Shown: one piece after another, positions 26,009 to 35,603 of the stretch
How positions within the stretch are numbered: the first letter of the stretch is position 1
How the letters are laid out: each line of letters starts with the position of its first letter
Assembly (NCBI RefSeq): GCF_008831285.2
Contig: NC_045145.1
Span: 23,034,040-23,098,039 of the forward strand
Direction: 5' to 3'
DNA: 64,000 nt
DNA from: Nymphaea colorata
Lineage: Eukaryota > Streptophyta > Magnoliopsida > Nymphaeales > Nymphaeaceae
The notes under the pieces: generated by a model
Told to the model about the DNA's origin: nothing
Databases searched by the model: none
Seen by the model: only the letters and a program-made list of their open reading frames with translations
Program-made: the position numbers and the translations under genes

Positions 26009-26266
26009 TTTGAAAACCTTCTCTTGCTGGGATGAATCTTCACACGGCAATTCCTGATTGCCAATCTTCATTTCTTCCTTTATTTCTCCACACGGTAATC
26101 TTTCATTGCCTCTTTCCTTTTGACATCTCTTTCCTTAACACTAAAAGTGACGCTCTCCAAAGAAAAACACACGAACACCCACGGCAAACGCTTGTTCCTT
26201 CTGCTGTAATTAGAGCACGAAACCAAACGGACCAAACCTCTGTTCTGGGTGCTTCTTCTTCCCCAC

Positions 26267-26806
26267 TCAAAGCGACGCGAGATAACTCATGCATACTCCC
26301 GCTGTAATTAGAACTGCCACAGTTGTGATGAATAGGGAAACAACCCGAAGACAATTTAGACAGATCTCACTCGTTTCCAGGTAAAGAGCAAAGATCCTCC
26401 AATACAACGTGAGAAGCAAACCGATGGCCATCAGGAAAAAGACTGCTTCCAAAGGAAGGCCAAGCCAAGCAGAAGGCAGCGCCTTTACCAAGCACACTGA
26501 TACAAGCCCCACAATCCAACTGCACTGAATAGCAATGAGAGTCGAACCTACGGCACCCCAATCAATTAAAGCCTGCGATTGCAGCCCATCGTTATGTGAT
26601 GAAGAAGGACCGGGCAATGGTAGAGAGGAGGAAGAATCACGGAGGGGGGTAGACGTAGAAGCGACGGGCGACACGGCAGTTGAGGGATGTAAGGAGTTTG
26701 AATTCTCTGAGACCTCGCCAGATTCGACGTCACGGAAGGTCGATGGGAACGACACGATGTTCCTCAGCCTCCGGGCAATGGCAACAACTAAGAGCTTGGA
26801 AGCCAT
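26267..26806 (-). CDS. 179-residue three-pass membrane protein, copy A
   Basis: Family not recognised. The single-exon frame starts MASKLLVVAIARRLRNIVSF. Residues 27-75 are Ser/Pro-rich and likely disordered, and three hydrophobic segments follow at about 86-108, 117-142 and 152-176. It ends MSYLASL. The nearly identical copy at 34794-35333 differs by only a few substitutions (T23S, P54R, S112A and E147G, reading A to B) with no frameshift. The upstream TATA motif is also shared. A C-terminal truncated inverted copy lies at 27024-27206 and an N-terminal scrap at 21426-21505. It could be a host gene copied by the surrounding repeats or a gene carried by them; nothing links it to a replicase or transposase. 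Confidence 0.6.
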   Translation of the reverse strand: MASKLLVVAIARRLRNIVSFPSTFRDVESGEVSENSNSLHPSTAVSPVASTSTPLRDSSSSLPLPGPSSSHNDGLQSQALIDWGAVGSTLIAIQCSWIVGLVSVCLVKALPSAWLGLPLEAVFFLMAIGLLLTLYWRIFALYLETSEICLNCLRVVSLFITTVAVLITAGVCMSYLASL

Positions 26807-26890
26807 GAAGCTAGCTAGCTATTCTCCGAATGCACTAAACTCTCATGTTGTGAATGAAGCAGTGTGAGAAACGCATAAGAGAAGCTGCGT

Positions 26891-26898
26891 ATTTATAG
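26891..26898 (-). promoter_or_regulatory. TATA box of membrane-protein copy A
   Basis: CTATAAAT on the minus strand lies 85 bases before the start codon at 26806. The same motif and spacing occur in copy B, so the core promoter was copied with the gene. Confidence 0.6.
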
Positions 26899-27023
26899 AG
26901 TTGGGAGACGCCCCAACAGTAACATATGAAAAGGCTGTAAAGGAGCACTAAGGGTCGTTGGTAGATCCCTGCTGAGAATATATTTCTTTTTCCACGAGGA
27001 AAAAAATGGAGCACTAAGGTTCG

Positions 27024-27206
27024 GTGGAAGTCTTTTTCCTGATGGCCATCGGTTTGCTTCTCACGTTGTATTGGCGGATCTTTGCTCTTTACCTGGAAAC
27101 GAGTGGGATCTGTCTAAATTGTCTTCGGGTTGTTTCCCTATTCATCACAACTGTGGCAGTTCTAATTACAGCGGGAGTATGCATGAGTTATCTCGGGTCG
27201 CTTTGA
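27024..27206 (+). pseudogene. Truncated inverted copy C of the membrane-protein gene
   Basis: Codes for the last 58 or so residues of the 179-residue protein (VFFLMAIGLLLTLYW to MSYLGSL) on the opposite strand to copies A and B. The match starts abruptly at GGAAGTC directly after the module GGTTCGGTGG, so the promoter, the N-terminus and the first membrane segment are missing. Confidence 0.75.
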
Positions 27207-27797
27207 GTGGGGAAGAAGAAGCACCCAGAACAGAGGTTTGGTCCGTTTGGTTTCGTGCTCTAATTACAGCGGAAGGAACAAGCGTTTGCCGTGGGTGTTC
27301 GTGTGTTTTTCTTTGGAGAGCGTCACTTGTTAGTGTTAAGGAAAGAGATGTCAAAAGGAAAGAGGCAATCAAAGATTACCGTGTGGAGAAATAAGAGAAG
27401 AAATGAAGATTGGCAATCAGGAATTGCCGTGTGAAATTCATCCCAGCAAGGGAAGGTTTTCAAATGTTGCAAACTCTTTACCATATGTATAGCTGCCTCA
27501 TCACGTTGTATCTTGTTACCATTTCTGTATCAACCGTGCAAACATTATAAATAAAACTAAAACTCTTTCAAATCATATATAGCAAGAGATTTACTCACTT
27601 TCTCTGTCACCTTCTGCTTTCTTTTTTCATGGTACCAGAGCCAAGGTTCATATTTTCTTATGCAACCTTGGTTTCTCTGCACAATCGTCACATAGGTCTC
27701 TCTTATGCAAGTTCTTGCTGCTCTTCTGTTCAGCCATAATTCTTTTTTTTTCAGCATTCCATTTCAGCAGTAAACCGTCGCCGGTGCATTTCTCTGT
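27026..27797 (+). repeat. Composite repeat, copy C (inverted, truncated)
   Basis: About 770 bp are the reverse complement of 25675-26450. With copy A they form two inverted arms separated by about 575 bp. The segment carries the gene's 3' part, the spacer, the LTR-like block and the primer-binding-type site, then ends near GCACCGGCGACGG on the complementary strand, as A and B do. Confidence 0.8.
27465..27642 (+). mobile_element. LTR-like block and copia-type primer binding site, copy C
   Basis: 165 bp from TGTTGCAAAC (27465) to TTTTTTCA (27629), then TGGTACCAGAGCC at 27630-27642. The length is the same as in copies A and B. No matching second LTR downstream. Confidence 0.6.
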
Positions 27798-27934
27798 TGG
27801 TCTAGATGTTTTGTTAACATTGCCACTTTATATAAAAATAAGTACTTTTTGTAGATATATGTGAAGAATGGCCCACACGTTGCCCAGACCAACCTCTACC
27901 CTGAAGTTCCAACCATAGACACAAAAAAGTACTC

Positions 27935-29203
27935 AATTTCATGGCCTTCGCTTTTTCTATTCCATTTTAGATGCAGACCAGTTAGAAAAGAAGAAGATCA
28001 CATCTATTGCTTTTTAACAAAACATTGACACATCTATTGCTTTTCAAACTAGTCTAGTCTGTACTTGCCACTACACGGCACTTTCTATACAAGTAAGCAC
28101 CATAGGACGGCGTCTTGTCTTCTGTTTCTCTCCCTAGAAAATCCTCTGATGCGGTGACTTCTCCCTAGAAAATAAATGTTCCTCAACTCATGGTCAGTAA
28201 GATTTGATCCTTGATACAAAGAGAATAAGTCAATTATGATAATCGGCATATGATATGAGAAATAGCATCAGGCCTTTTACTTACTTAATCTTTAAGATTT
28301 ATTGCTATACATACAGGATTTACAAATATGCATTCTGAAGTTATTACAATTTTGACAAAAATATCAGACAATAAAATGAAATACTCTTCTTCCTCACTCG
28401 GATCATCACTTGTAATTGCATGACATAAAATCCTAAGATTAGTACTCTTAGTCCGCATCAGACCAGGCAGTGGCCCCACGAAATTGACTTTCAAAGCTTA
28501 CAAAAGTTTGTTTATGGATAATGGTTGAGCAAATGTTAACACCTCTTGAATATATAATGTAGAATAGATTATGAGTTTTTTCATTCAACATGTTTGAATT
28601 GAGGGAATGGAGAGATATTAATCAATAGAATGAAAGGCAAAGAAAAAGGAGAAATCAATGGTAGGGAAGGAAAGGAAAAAAAGAGAGAAGGAAATGAATT
28701 AATATTTTTATTCTTTCCATTCTTTTCTCACTTTTCATCCATCCAAATAAGGTGTTAAGCTTATATACCTAGATAATTTTTATATTATTTGGAATTATGT
28801 TTTTAATTTAACTTTCGACATTTCCTAACCTTCTTAAAAACTGAAAATTTGAATCGAACTTGTCAGGCTTAAGTCGGTCACAGCTCACAAATTAATAAAT
28901 TTTCTTAATCATGTATATAAGAATAATTATAAAAACAAAACAAAAAAAAACTTTTTTAGTCAAACCTATGCGAAGAAGTCACCGCATCAGAGGATTTTCT
29001 AGGGAGAGAAACAGAAGACAAGACGCCGTCCTGTGGTGCTTACTTGTATAGAAAGTGCCGCGTAGTGGCAAGTATGCAGACTAGACTAGTTTGAAAAGCA
29101 ATAGATGTGTCAATGTTTTGTTAAAAAGCAATAGATGTGATCTTTTTCTTTTCTAACTGGTCTGCATTTAAAATGGAATAGAAAAAGCGAAGGCCATGAA
29201 ATT
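27935..29203. mobile_element. 1.27-kb element with 230-bp inverted arms
   Basis: Arm 27935-28162 is the inverted partner of 28974-29203, from AATTTCATGGCCTTCGC on the left to GCGAAGGCCATGAAATT on the right. The arms match closely over their whole length with a few differences. The central 810 bp is non-coding. Parts of the arms (GATCACATCTATTGCTTT, AACATTGCCACTT) recur in the large palindrome at 36.9-38.2 kb, so the two structures share modules. Long arms with a non-coding centre fit a fold-back or long-TIR DNA transposon. No target duplication was found. Confidence 0.6.
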
Positions 29204-29644
29204 TTGTATAAACGAAGTATATAAATAGTATGGTTTTCTTTTTTCTACTTTTCTTGTTTTTCTTGTGGCCATTGGTCGAAAAGACTTGTCCAGCCAAACA
29301 GGCTAAACACTAGACCGACAAAGAGCTGCTCCATTGGGCTTTACAATCATCCTATTGTATTCTCCCATGTTTCCCGGAACATTTTTCCCAGACATTATCA
29401 TTTTACAAGTGCTTGTGTGACAGCAGCCATTGCATTTATGCTTGTTCTTGTTATTGTGGTAGGCTCGTTTGAAACTTATATTCGGTACTGTTACTGTCTG
29501 CAAGAATATTTTTTGTGCTTCTTATTTTTAAATCATATCCCAACATATCATTTTTCACTAGTGTTGAAGGAAACACATAAGATCTGACACCCAATTCAAG
29601 TAGTTGTTGTTTCATCCCTCTTCCTTCCTCCTCCACGCACAAAC

Positions 29645-29679
<35 letters not shown>

Positions 29680-30916
29680 AAAAAAAAAGAGAAAAAAAGA
29701 AAACCCTTACTGCACAAATCATAGAGGCATATTCTAGTGTAGTTAATTAGAACACAGTGGAATTCGTGCGTGTAGCTTTGAACATTCAAGAATGTATAAT
29801 ACAAAGGTTGGAGAACATGGCTTTGGATGGTCACCAATGTGAAGCAATGGGCACATTATATTGCATATAATACTTTTGAGAAAGAATCATTAATGGTAGG
29901 TGACCAAATAAGAAATGGGGGGAAATTTGACAACAAATCTTTTTTTTCTTTTTTTTTTAAACAGAGAAAAGTTGTAAACTTTGGATTGTATCTTCACTTA
30001 TTATGACAATCGATACCACCCATTTGTTAATTTGTTTTTCCAATCTTTCATGATTAATGTCAATGAGTGTCAAATTTGATTATCTATGTGGGCAAAATTT
30101 ATAAAGGTTTTTTTTTCACCTTTACAAAGCAAAAATTGATTGGAAGGATTGTATATACCATGAAAAATGACATTATATAGTTGGAGTACTTGAGAAACAA
30201 AAGGGGGAGATGATAAAAGGGAATCCTTGTTGTCACTGGTGCATATTTTCTTTCCAGTCATAGGTAATACCTACCCAAATGGTTGTGCATTACGCCCCCG
30301 TGACACCAAGTAGAAAATACATGGTCCATTTCACTAATGAATAACAGAAAAATACAATAATTTATATATTTAGACTAAAAGCAAATGTAATGCTACCATC
30401 ACTGCATTGAAACAAATCAACTTGGAAAATAAGAACTTCTCAATTTGGTAAATGTGTTAAGTCTTGCATTTAGTTTTCCAAGGGAAATAAAAATGCCCTC
30501 CTTTTTTGTTCACAAATAACTTGTATTGGTAAATGCGAAGCCATATGTTTCCACAAAATTTTCCTCACTATTGGAGATATTTATCCTTTATTAAATTTTT
30601 AAATCTGTTCTTATCTTTTCTTTTTTTTTAGACAAGTTTATTTTTTAGGTTAAGGCTGTTCAGATGCAAAGCTGCTCCTTTCCTTTTTATTAATAAAGAA
30701 TGAAAAATAAAAATACATCCTTGAAAAAAAAAATGATTGAGTACTAGCCTAAAGCTTTGGCCAAAGGATCAACAAGAGACTTAAAGACCTCACTGCAAGA
30801 TTTGCAACTCCTAATTATAGTCTTATTCTTAGCCATATGTAGGGGTTAGTACCTCACCTTGGCTTTTATAAATTATGAACTTTTTGTTCCAACATTTGCT
30901 TCCAACATTTAGGTAC

Positions 30917-31320
30917 TAGGGATGTCAAAGAATCAAATTTGAATAGGATAAACTCATAATCGTATCTATTCTTTTGCATAATCTGCATGCTTGGAATTGA
31001 ATTCAGATTCAAATATAAACAAACAAACAAACAAAAAATCATATCTAAATTTTAATATGATTCTGATATCCAATATCACAATCTGAATCTGAATCCAAAT
31101 TTTGAACAATATCTGGCTGATTTTCAAAAGGTAACGGCATTGGATATATAATGTTTTTTCAAAACTAGATATCATGTGAACCCAAAACTCATCTGTTGTC
31201 TCTTCTTCAATCCGAAGCCGACCCACTTTATTAATCGGATACTATTTTTTTTATATCCAATTTTTTTTTAGAACTATCCAATTGGCTATTGGATCAAACC
31301 TGGATACATTGACATCCCTA
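30917..31320. mobile_element. MITE-like element, TAGGGATGTCAA family, copy in D1
   Basis: A 404-bp non-coding block starts TAGGGATGTCAA and ends TTGACATCCCTA, a perfect 12-bp inverted pair. The interior is rich in CCAAATCCGAATC-type motifs. No convincing flanking target duplication was seen (TTAGGTAC versus TCTTCCAC). The same element sits at the same place in D2, so it was present before the 5-kb duplication. Confidence 0.65.
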
Positions 31321-33568
31321 TCTTCCACCAAATAAGTTTAACTATAGCTTCCCTAGGTGCTGAAGCAGTATTGGACCTTGGGTATAAAGGGGAGACAAGG
31401 AGAAGGGAAGAGAACCTTCAATCGTTTGATTGCTATCCATTGGGACATGACAGATACAATGCCCTGTTTATCATACTACTGTCATGTCCTCATGGACAAT
31501 GATGTTTTTTGTCTATCGTTTGATGATTTTAGGAACATAACACTATATTTCTCTTGTCCAATGTTTGTTTCACACATGTCTATTCTGTCACACTTGTTTG
31601 AAGTTTTTCTTTGTTTTGTCAAATCTATCCATTCTAGCTAATGTTTGTGCCTTCTACGGTTAGTTATGTCTATCCTGTCTACTGTTTGTTTATGCTATAT
31701 TCGAATTGTTTGTTATATCCATTGTTTCTGTTTTCTACGATCAGTTTTGTCTATTATATTCTCTCAATTTAAATAGTGTTTAAGATATATTAAACTTAAC
31801 ATAAATTTCAAATTTTGTTTGAAGTTTAACTTCAAATTTTTAATGTTTTTAATTTTATGCTCTTTTAAAAGTTTCAATTTAAATGCTTTAGTTTGTCTTC
31901 AATTTTTTAATTTTTGTTTTTTTGCTTAAAGTTTCAATGCTTATGGTGGCAATTTTCGTGGAATCAGGTTTTTTTCATGAGTTTCTATTTTTTCTATTTA
32001 AGTTTAAATTTCAAGGATTTTGAATTAGCTAAATTGTAGTTTGGTTTTAAATCTAATTTAAAAGTTTTAATATGCGTTTTAAATTTGAGGTCTTGGAATT
32101 CTATTGTCTTATATCCAATTTTAATATTAGATATTTTTTAACCTTGAGGTATGAGTTTAATGTTTTTATATTGTAACTATAACTTTTTCAAAAATAAGCT
32201 TTTCTACATTCTAATTTTATCTTTTTTACATTTTTTTTAATTTGTGTTATGTGTTTTTTTTTTATAAATTTCAGGTTTATTTGCATCTCAAATTTGGCAT
32301 GTTTGTATGAATTTTATAAATCAAATTTTTTAATTGAAGATATGAACAGTACTTTGAAATTTTAATTTCGTGCTTTGAAGTTACTTACGTTTTCGTATTC
32401 ATTTTTTTAGGTTTTGCTTCAGATTTTGCCTTATAATCTATTTTTTAGTATTCAATTAATTTTGTGCTTTTTTGCTTTCCTTTTTAATTTTTGTTTTAAA
32501 TTTGTGTTTTGAGTCTATGCTTCATTCTTTGGGTGTTTAAATAGCTATTTCATAATTTATCATATAAGTTCATAATTTCAATTGCCTTATTTAGCCACAA
32601 TTTTTTGAATTTTGTGCCATTTTTTAATGTTAAAGGGTTTGTACCACGAATATTTAACTTTATCATTTGTTTTTAATTTTATCTTCGAACCAGATTCTAA
32701 AATTAGTGAATTGTATCTTTCTTCTAGAAGTTTTAATTTTTAGTTTTCTTGTTTTGCTTTTAAACACGTACTTGAAAATTCTTGTTAAATATATCTTTTT
32801 ATGAATTACAAATTTTAGTACATTCTTGAATATCTGAAGAATCTGGAGTGCTTGTCACCTACAACCTTAAATCTAATTTCAAATTTTTAACATAATTTTT
32901 GAATTTGAGGCCCTTTTATGTTTGTAGTTTCGATCCATGTTATATACAAATCTTGAATTTCAAGTGTTGTCGGGCCGACCCGGGCCTTATAATATTAAAA
33001 AAAATTATTTTTAAATTTAATACTATATATGTTATTATTTAAAATATTAATTTAGATTAAAAATTAATTTTATAATTAAAAAATACTTTTTAATTGTAAA
33101 CGGGCCCGGCCCAATTCCCACCCCTAAAAAAAACCAATCAATTTTCTGGTGCACATATAAAATTACTACATGATTCGTTATTAGGTCCTTGTCTATTGCC
33201 ACCAAATCTCATGCAACTATAGTCGATCAAGTTTCTTGGAGCAATAATATAGTTTTTTTATAACATGTTCGAATAAAATTGCTCAGCAATTTTTGATGTC
33301 ATTATCTCTTATAGGGCCTGGCAATTATGGACAGATTATACTCTCTTCTAAAATTATTTTTGTTGCACAATTTTTCGATTGAGTTTCAAAATCTATGGCG
33401 TTTGGTTGATCAGATAAAGGATAGAAGAAAGCAACTGTAGAAAATGGGTTACGTTCGTGCTCGCACTTTGTAATTGTGAGTTCGGTTAAGCTTTTTGGAG
33501 TGTGTAGTTAATTAATTAAAACGCTTTTTCTTTTTTAGATTAAAAAAAAAAACACTATGAATTAGAAG

Positions 33569-33666
33569 TGTCACGGGCCGACAACTCCGGACCGTGCGGC
33601 GCGGCAAACTCTCGCCAGTAAGCCGCAAGCCAAAAGGACTGTACAGACTCTAGACGCAGGAGAACA
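33569..33666. mobile_element. 98-bp GC-rich insertion with TG...CA ends in D1
   Basis: D2 reads straight through at this point (TTGGAAGAATCG), so the 98 bp are an insertion in D1. They start TGTCACGGGCCG and end GAGAACA. The flanks AGAAG (33564-33568) and GGAAG (33667-33671) agree at 4 of 5 positions. TG...CA ends with a 5-bp duplication are typical of a solo LTR. The base composition is far more GC-rich than the surroundings. Confidence 0.55.
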
Positions 33667-34487
33667 GGAAGAATCGTTCATATAATTAATTTAAAGAAAA
33701 TGGAAGAAAAAAACAATTTCTGTTTATGCTATTTCTATATGAAACCACATGTCAATATGTATGAAAACAGTATAACAAACAAAATGCATACTCCAAAAGG
33801 GAATGTTATGCCTCGTAGTTGGGTATAGTTAAGACAAGTCAGCCAGACTCCATTTATATCCTTAATTGCTTTTGAAAAAACAGAATCAATTTGGTTCGGT
33901 CCCTTTTCCTTTTTGTTTATTTTGAAAAATTTGTGGAATAACAAAGAATCAATTCTTATGTGCTTATTGGATCTTAGTTACTGATAAATTTTGATATACT
34001 TATCGAATCTTCATTTAATTTTGGAGCCAATAATTATGGTTATCCAATCATTTGGGAAACATGAATCATGTTTATCTGTAAGATCTATGTTTAGGTACTG
34101 TTACTTCTTGACAAGCGGAAGAAGCAAAAAATTTGGTTTCAAAAAATGAAAATTCAATCAGGTAAACTTATATAATTTTGTTGATTTTGCTAATAAGACT
34201 GGTTATTACCATAGTTTCATGAGCAAATAGATTGCAGATAGTCGAGTAGTTGGTAGGCAGTCATTCATCAACAAACAAAAATTGACAGACTTATGTTAGG
34301 AATCCAGGAGTTGTCATTCATCATATGAGACTAACAGATAAAATGCACCGGCGACGGTTTGCTGCTGAAATGGAATGCTGAAAAAAAAAAGAACTATGGC
34401 TGAACAGAGGAGCAGGAACTTGCATAAGAGAGACCTATGTGACGATTGTGCAGAGAAACCAAGGTTGCATAAGAAAATATGAACCTT

Positions 34488-34665
34488 GGCTCTGGTACCA
34501 TGAAAAAAGAAAGCAGAAGGTGACACAGGCAAGTGAGTAAATCTCTTGCTATATATGATTTGAAAGAGTTTTCGTTTTATTTATAATGTTTATACGGTTG
34601 ATACAGAAATGGTTACAAGATACAACGTGATGAGGCAGCTATACATATGGTAAAGAGTTGCAACA
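34488..34665 (-). mobile_element. LTR-like block and copia-type primer binding site, copy B
   Basis: On the minus strand 34665-34501 (165 bp, TGTTGCAAC to TTTTTTCA) is followed by TGGTACCAGAGCC at 34500-34488. It has the same layout and length as copies A and C. Confidence 0.6.
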
Positions 34666-34793
34666 TTTGAAAACCTTCTCTTCCTGGGATGAATCTTCAC
34701 ACGGCAATTCCTGATTGCTAATCTTCATTTCTTCCTTTAAAGCACGAAACCAAACGGACCAAACCTCTGTTCTGGGTGCTTCTTCTTCCCCAC

Positions 34794-35333
34794 TCAAAGC
34801 GACGCGAGATAACTCATGCATACTCCCGCTGTAATTAGAACTGCCACAGTTGTGATGAATAGGGAAACAACCCGAAGACAATTTAGACAGATCCCACTCG
34901 TTTCCAGGTAAAGAGCAAAGATCCGCCAATACAACGTGAGAAGCAAACCGATGGCCATCAGGAAAAAGACTGCTTCCAAAGGAAGGCCAAGCCAAGCAGC
35001 AGGCAGCGCCTTCACCAAGCACACTGATACAAGCCCCACAATCCAACTGCACTGAATAGCAATGAGAGTCGAACCTACGGCACCCCAATCAATCAAAGCC
35101 TGCGATTGCAGCCCATCGTTATGTGATGAAGAAGGACCGGGCAATGGTAGAGAGGAGGAAGAATCACGGAGGCGGGTAGACGTAGAAGCGACGGGCGACA
35201 CGGCAGTTGAGGGATGTAAGGAGTTTGAATTCTCTGAGACCTCGCCAGATTCGACGTCACGGAAGGACGATGGGAACGACACGATGTTCCTCAGCCTCCG
35301 GGCAATGGCAACAACTAAGAGCTTGGAAGCCAT
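34794..35333 (-). CDS. 179-residue three-pass membrane protein, copy B
   Basis: An intact single-exon frame, nearly identical to copy A, with the same start (MASKLLVVAI), the same Ser/Pro-rich stretch and the same three hydrophobic segments, ending MSYLASL. Several of the nucleotide differences from copy A change amino acids, but all keep the frame open. A TATA motif lies 85 bases upstream of the start codon. Function unknown. The C-terminal end lies about 130 bases from the LTR-like block, so transcription of the two could interfere. Confidence 0.6.
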   Translation of the reverse strand: MASKLLVVAIARRLRNIVSFPSSFRDVESGEVSENSNSLHPSTAVSPVASTSTRLRDSSSSLPLPGPSSSHNDGLQSQALIDWGAVGSTLIAIQCSWIVGLVSVCLVKALPAAWLGLPLEAVFFLMAIGLLLTLYWRIFALYLETSGICLNCLRVVSLFITTVAVLITAGVCMSYLASL

Positions 35334-35417
35334 GAAGCTAGCTAGCTATTCTCCGAATGCACTAAACTCTCATGTTGTGAATGAAGCAGTGTGAGAAACG
35401 CATAAGAGAAGCTGCGT

Positions 35418-35425
35418 ATTTATAG
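35418..35425 (-). promoter_or_regulatory. TATA box of membrane-protein copy B
   Basis: CTATAAAT on the minus strand, 85 bases before the ATG at 35333, matches copy A in sequence and spacing. Confidence 0.6.
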
Positions 35426-35603
35426 AGTTGGGAGACGCCCCAACAGTTAGTCCGGAGGCCTTTTACTCTCCTTTCTCGACTGTCAAGAAACATATGAAAA
35501 GGCTGTAATGGAGCACTAAGGTTCGGTGGTAGATCCCTGCTGAGAATATGTTTCTTTTTCTGCGAAGAAAAAGATGGCACACTAAGGTTCGGTGGTTAAC
35601 GTT

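Larger units (their letters stand above)
25675..27026 (-). repeat. Composite repeat, copy A (membrane gene plus LTR-like segment)
   Basis: A segment of about 1.35 kb matches 34335-35596 in the same orientation, and its 25675-26450 part matches 27026-27797 in inverted orientation. On the minus strand it reads: core promoter, 179-codon gene, a spacer, a 165-bp LTR-like block, a copia-type primer binding site and a short leader. It lacks a stretch of about 35 bp near 26931 that copy B has, and has about 150 bp near 26090-26215 that copy B lacks. Its upstream edge ends in the module GGAGCACTAAGGTTCGGTGG. Confidence 0.8.
29201..34334. repeat. About 5-kb direct repeat, copy D1
   Basis: Nearly identical in sequence and order to 39013-43995. 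Both start ATTTTGTATAAACGAAG and end CATATGAGACTAA. It contains a GA microsatellite (29649-29676), a TAGGGATGTCAA element (30917-31320), R-family AT-rich DNA (31735-32900), a GGGCC-rich patch (about 32965-33125) and a 98-bp insertion that D2 lacks. Open frames are short, are shared with D2 and show no domain. Both copies read the same way, so this is a segmental duplication or two insertions of one non-coding element. Confidence 0.85.
34335..35596 (-). repeat. Composite repeat, copy B
   Basis: Matches copy A (25675-27026) in the same orientation, with a deletion of about 150 bp between gene and LTR-like block and about 35 bp more at the promoter side. It lies directly between the right end of D1 and the left arm of the large palindrome, and ends with two copies of the CACTAAGGTTCGGTGG module. 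Confidence 0.8.

Noticed and set aside
34639..35088. A 149-codon minus-strand frame overlapping the membrane gene copy B
   Set aside because: It is the same DNA read in another frame and has no in-frame start shared by copy A. The 179-codon frame carries the promoter spacing and the hydrophobic segments.
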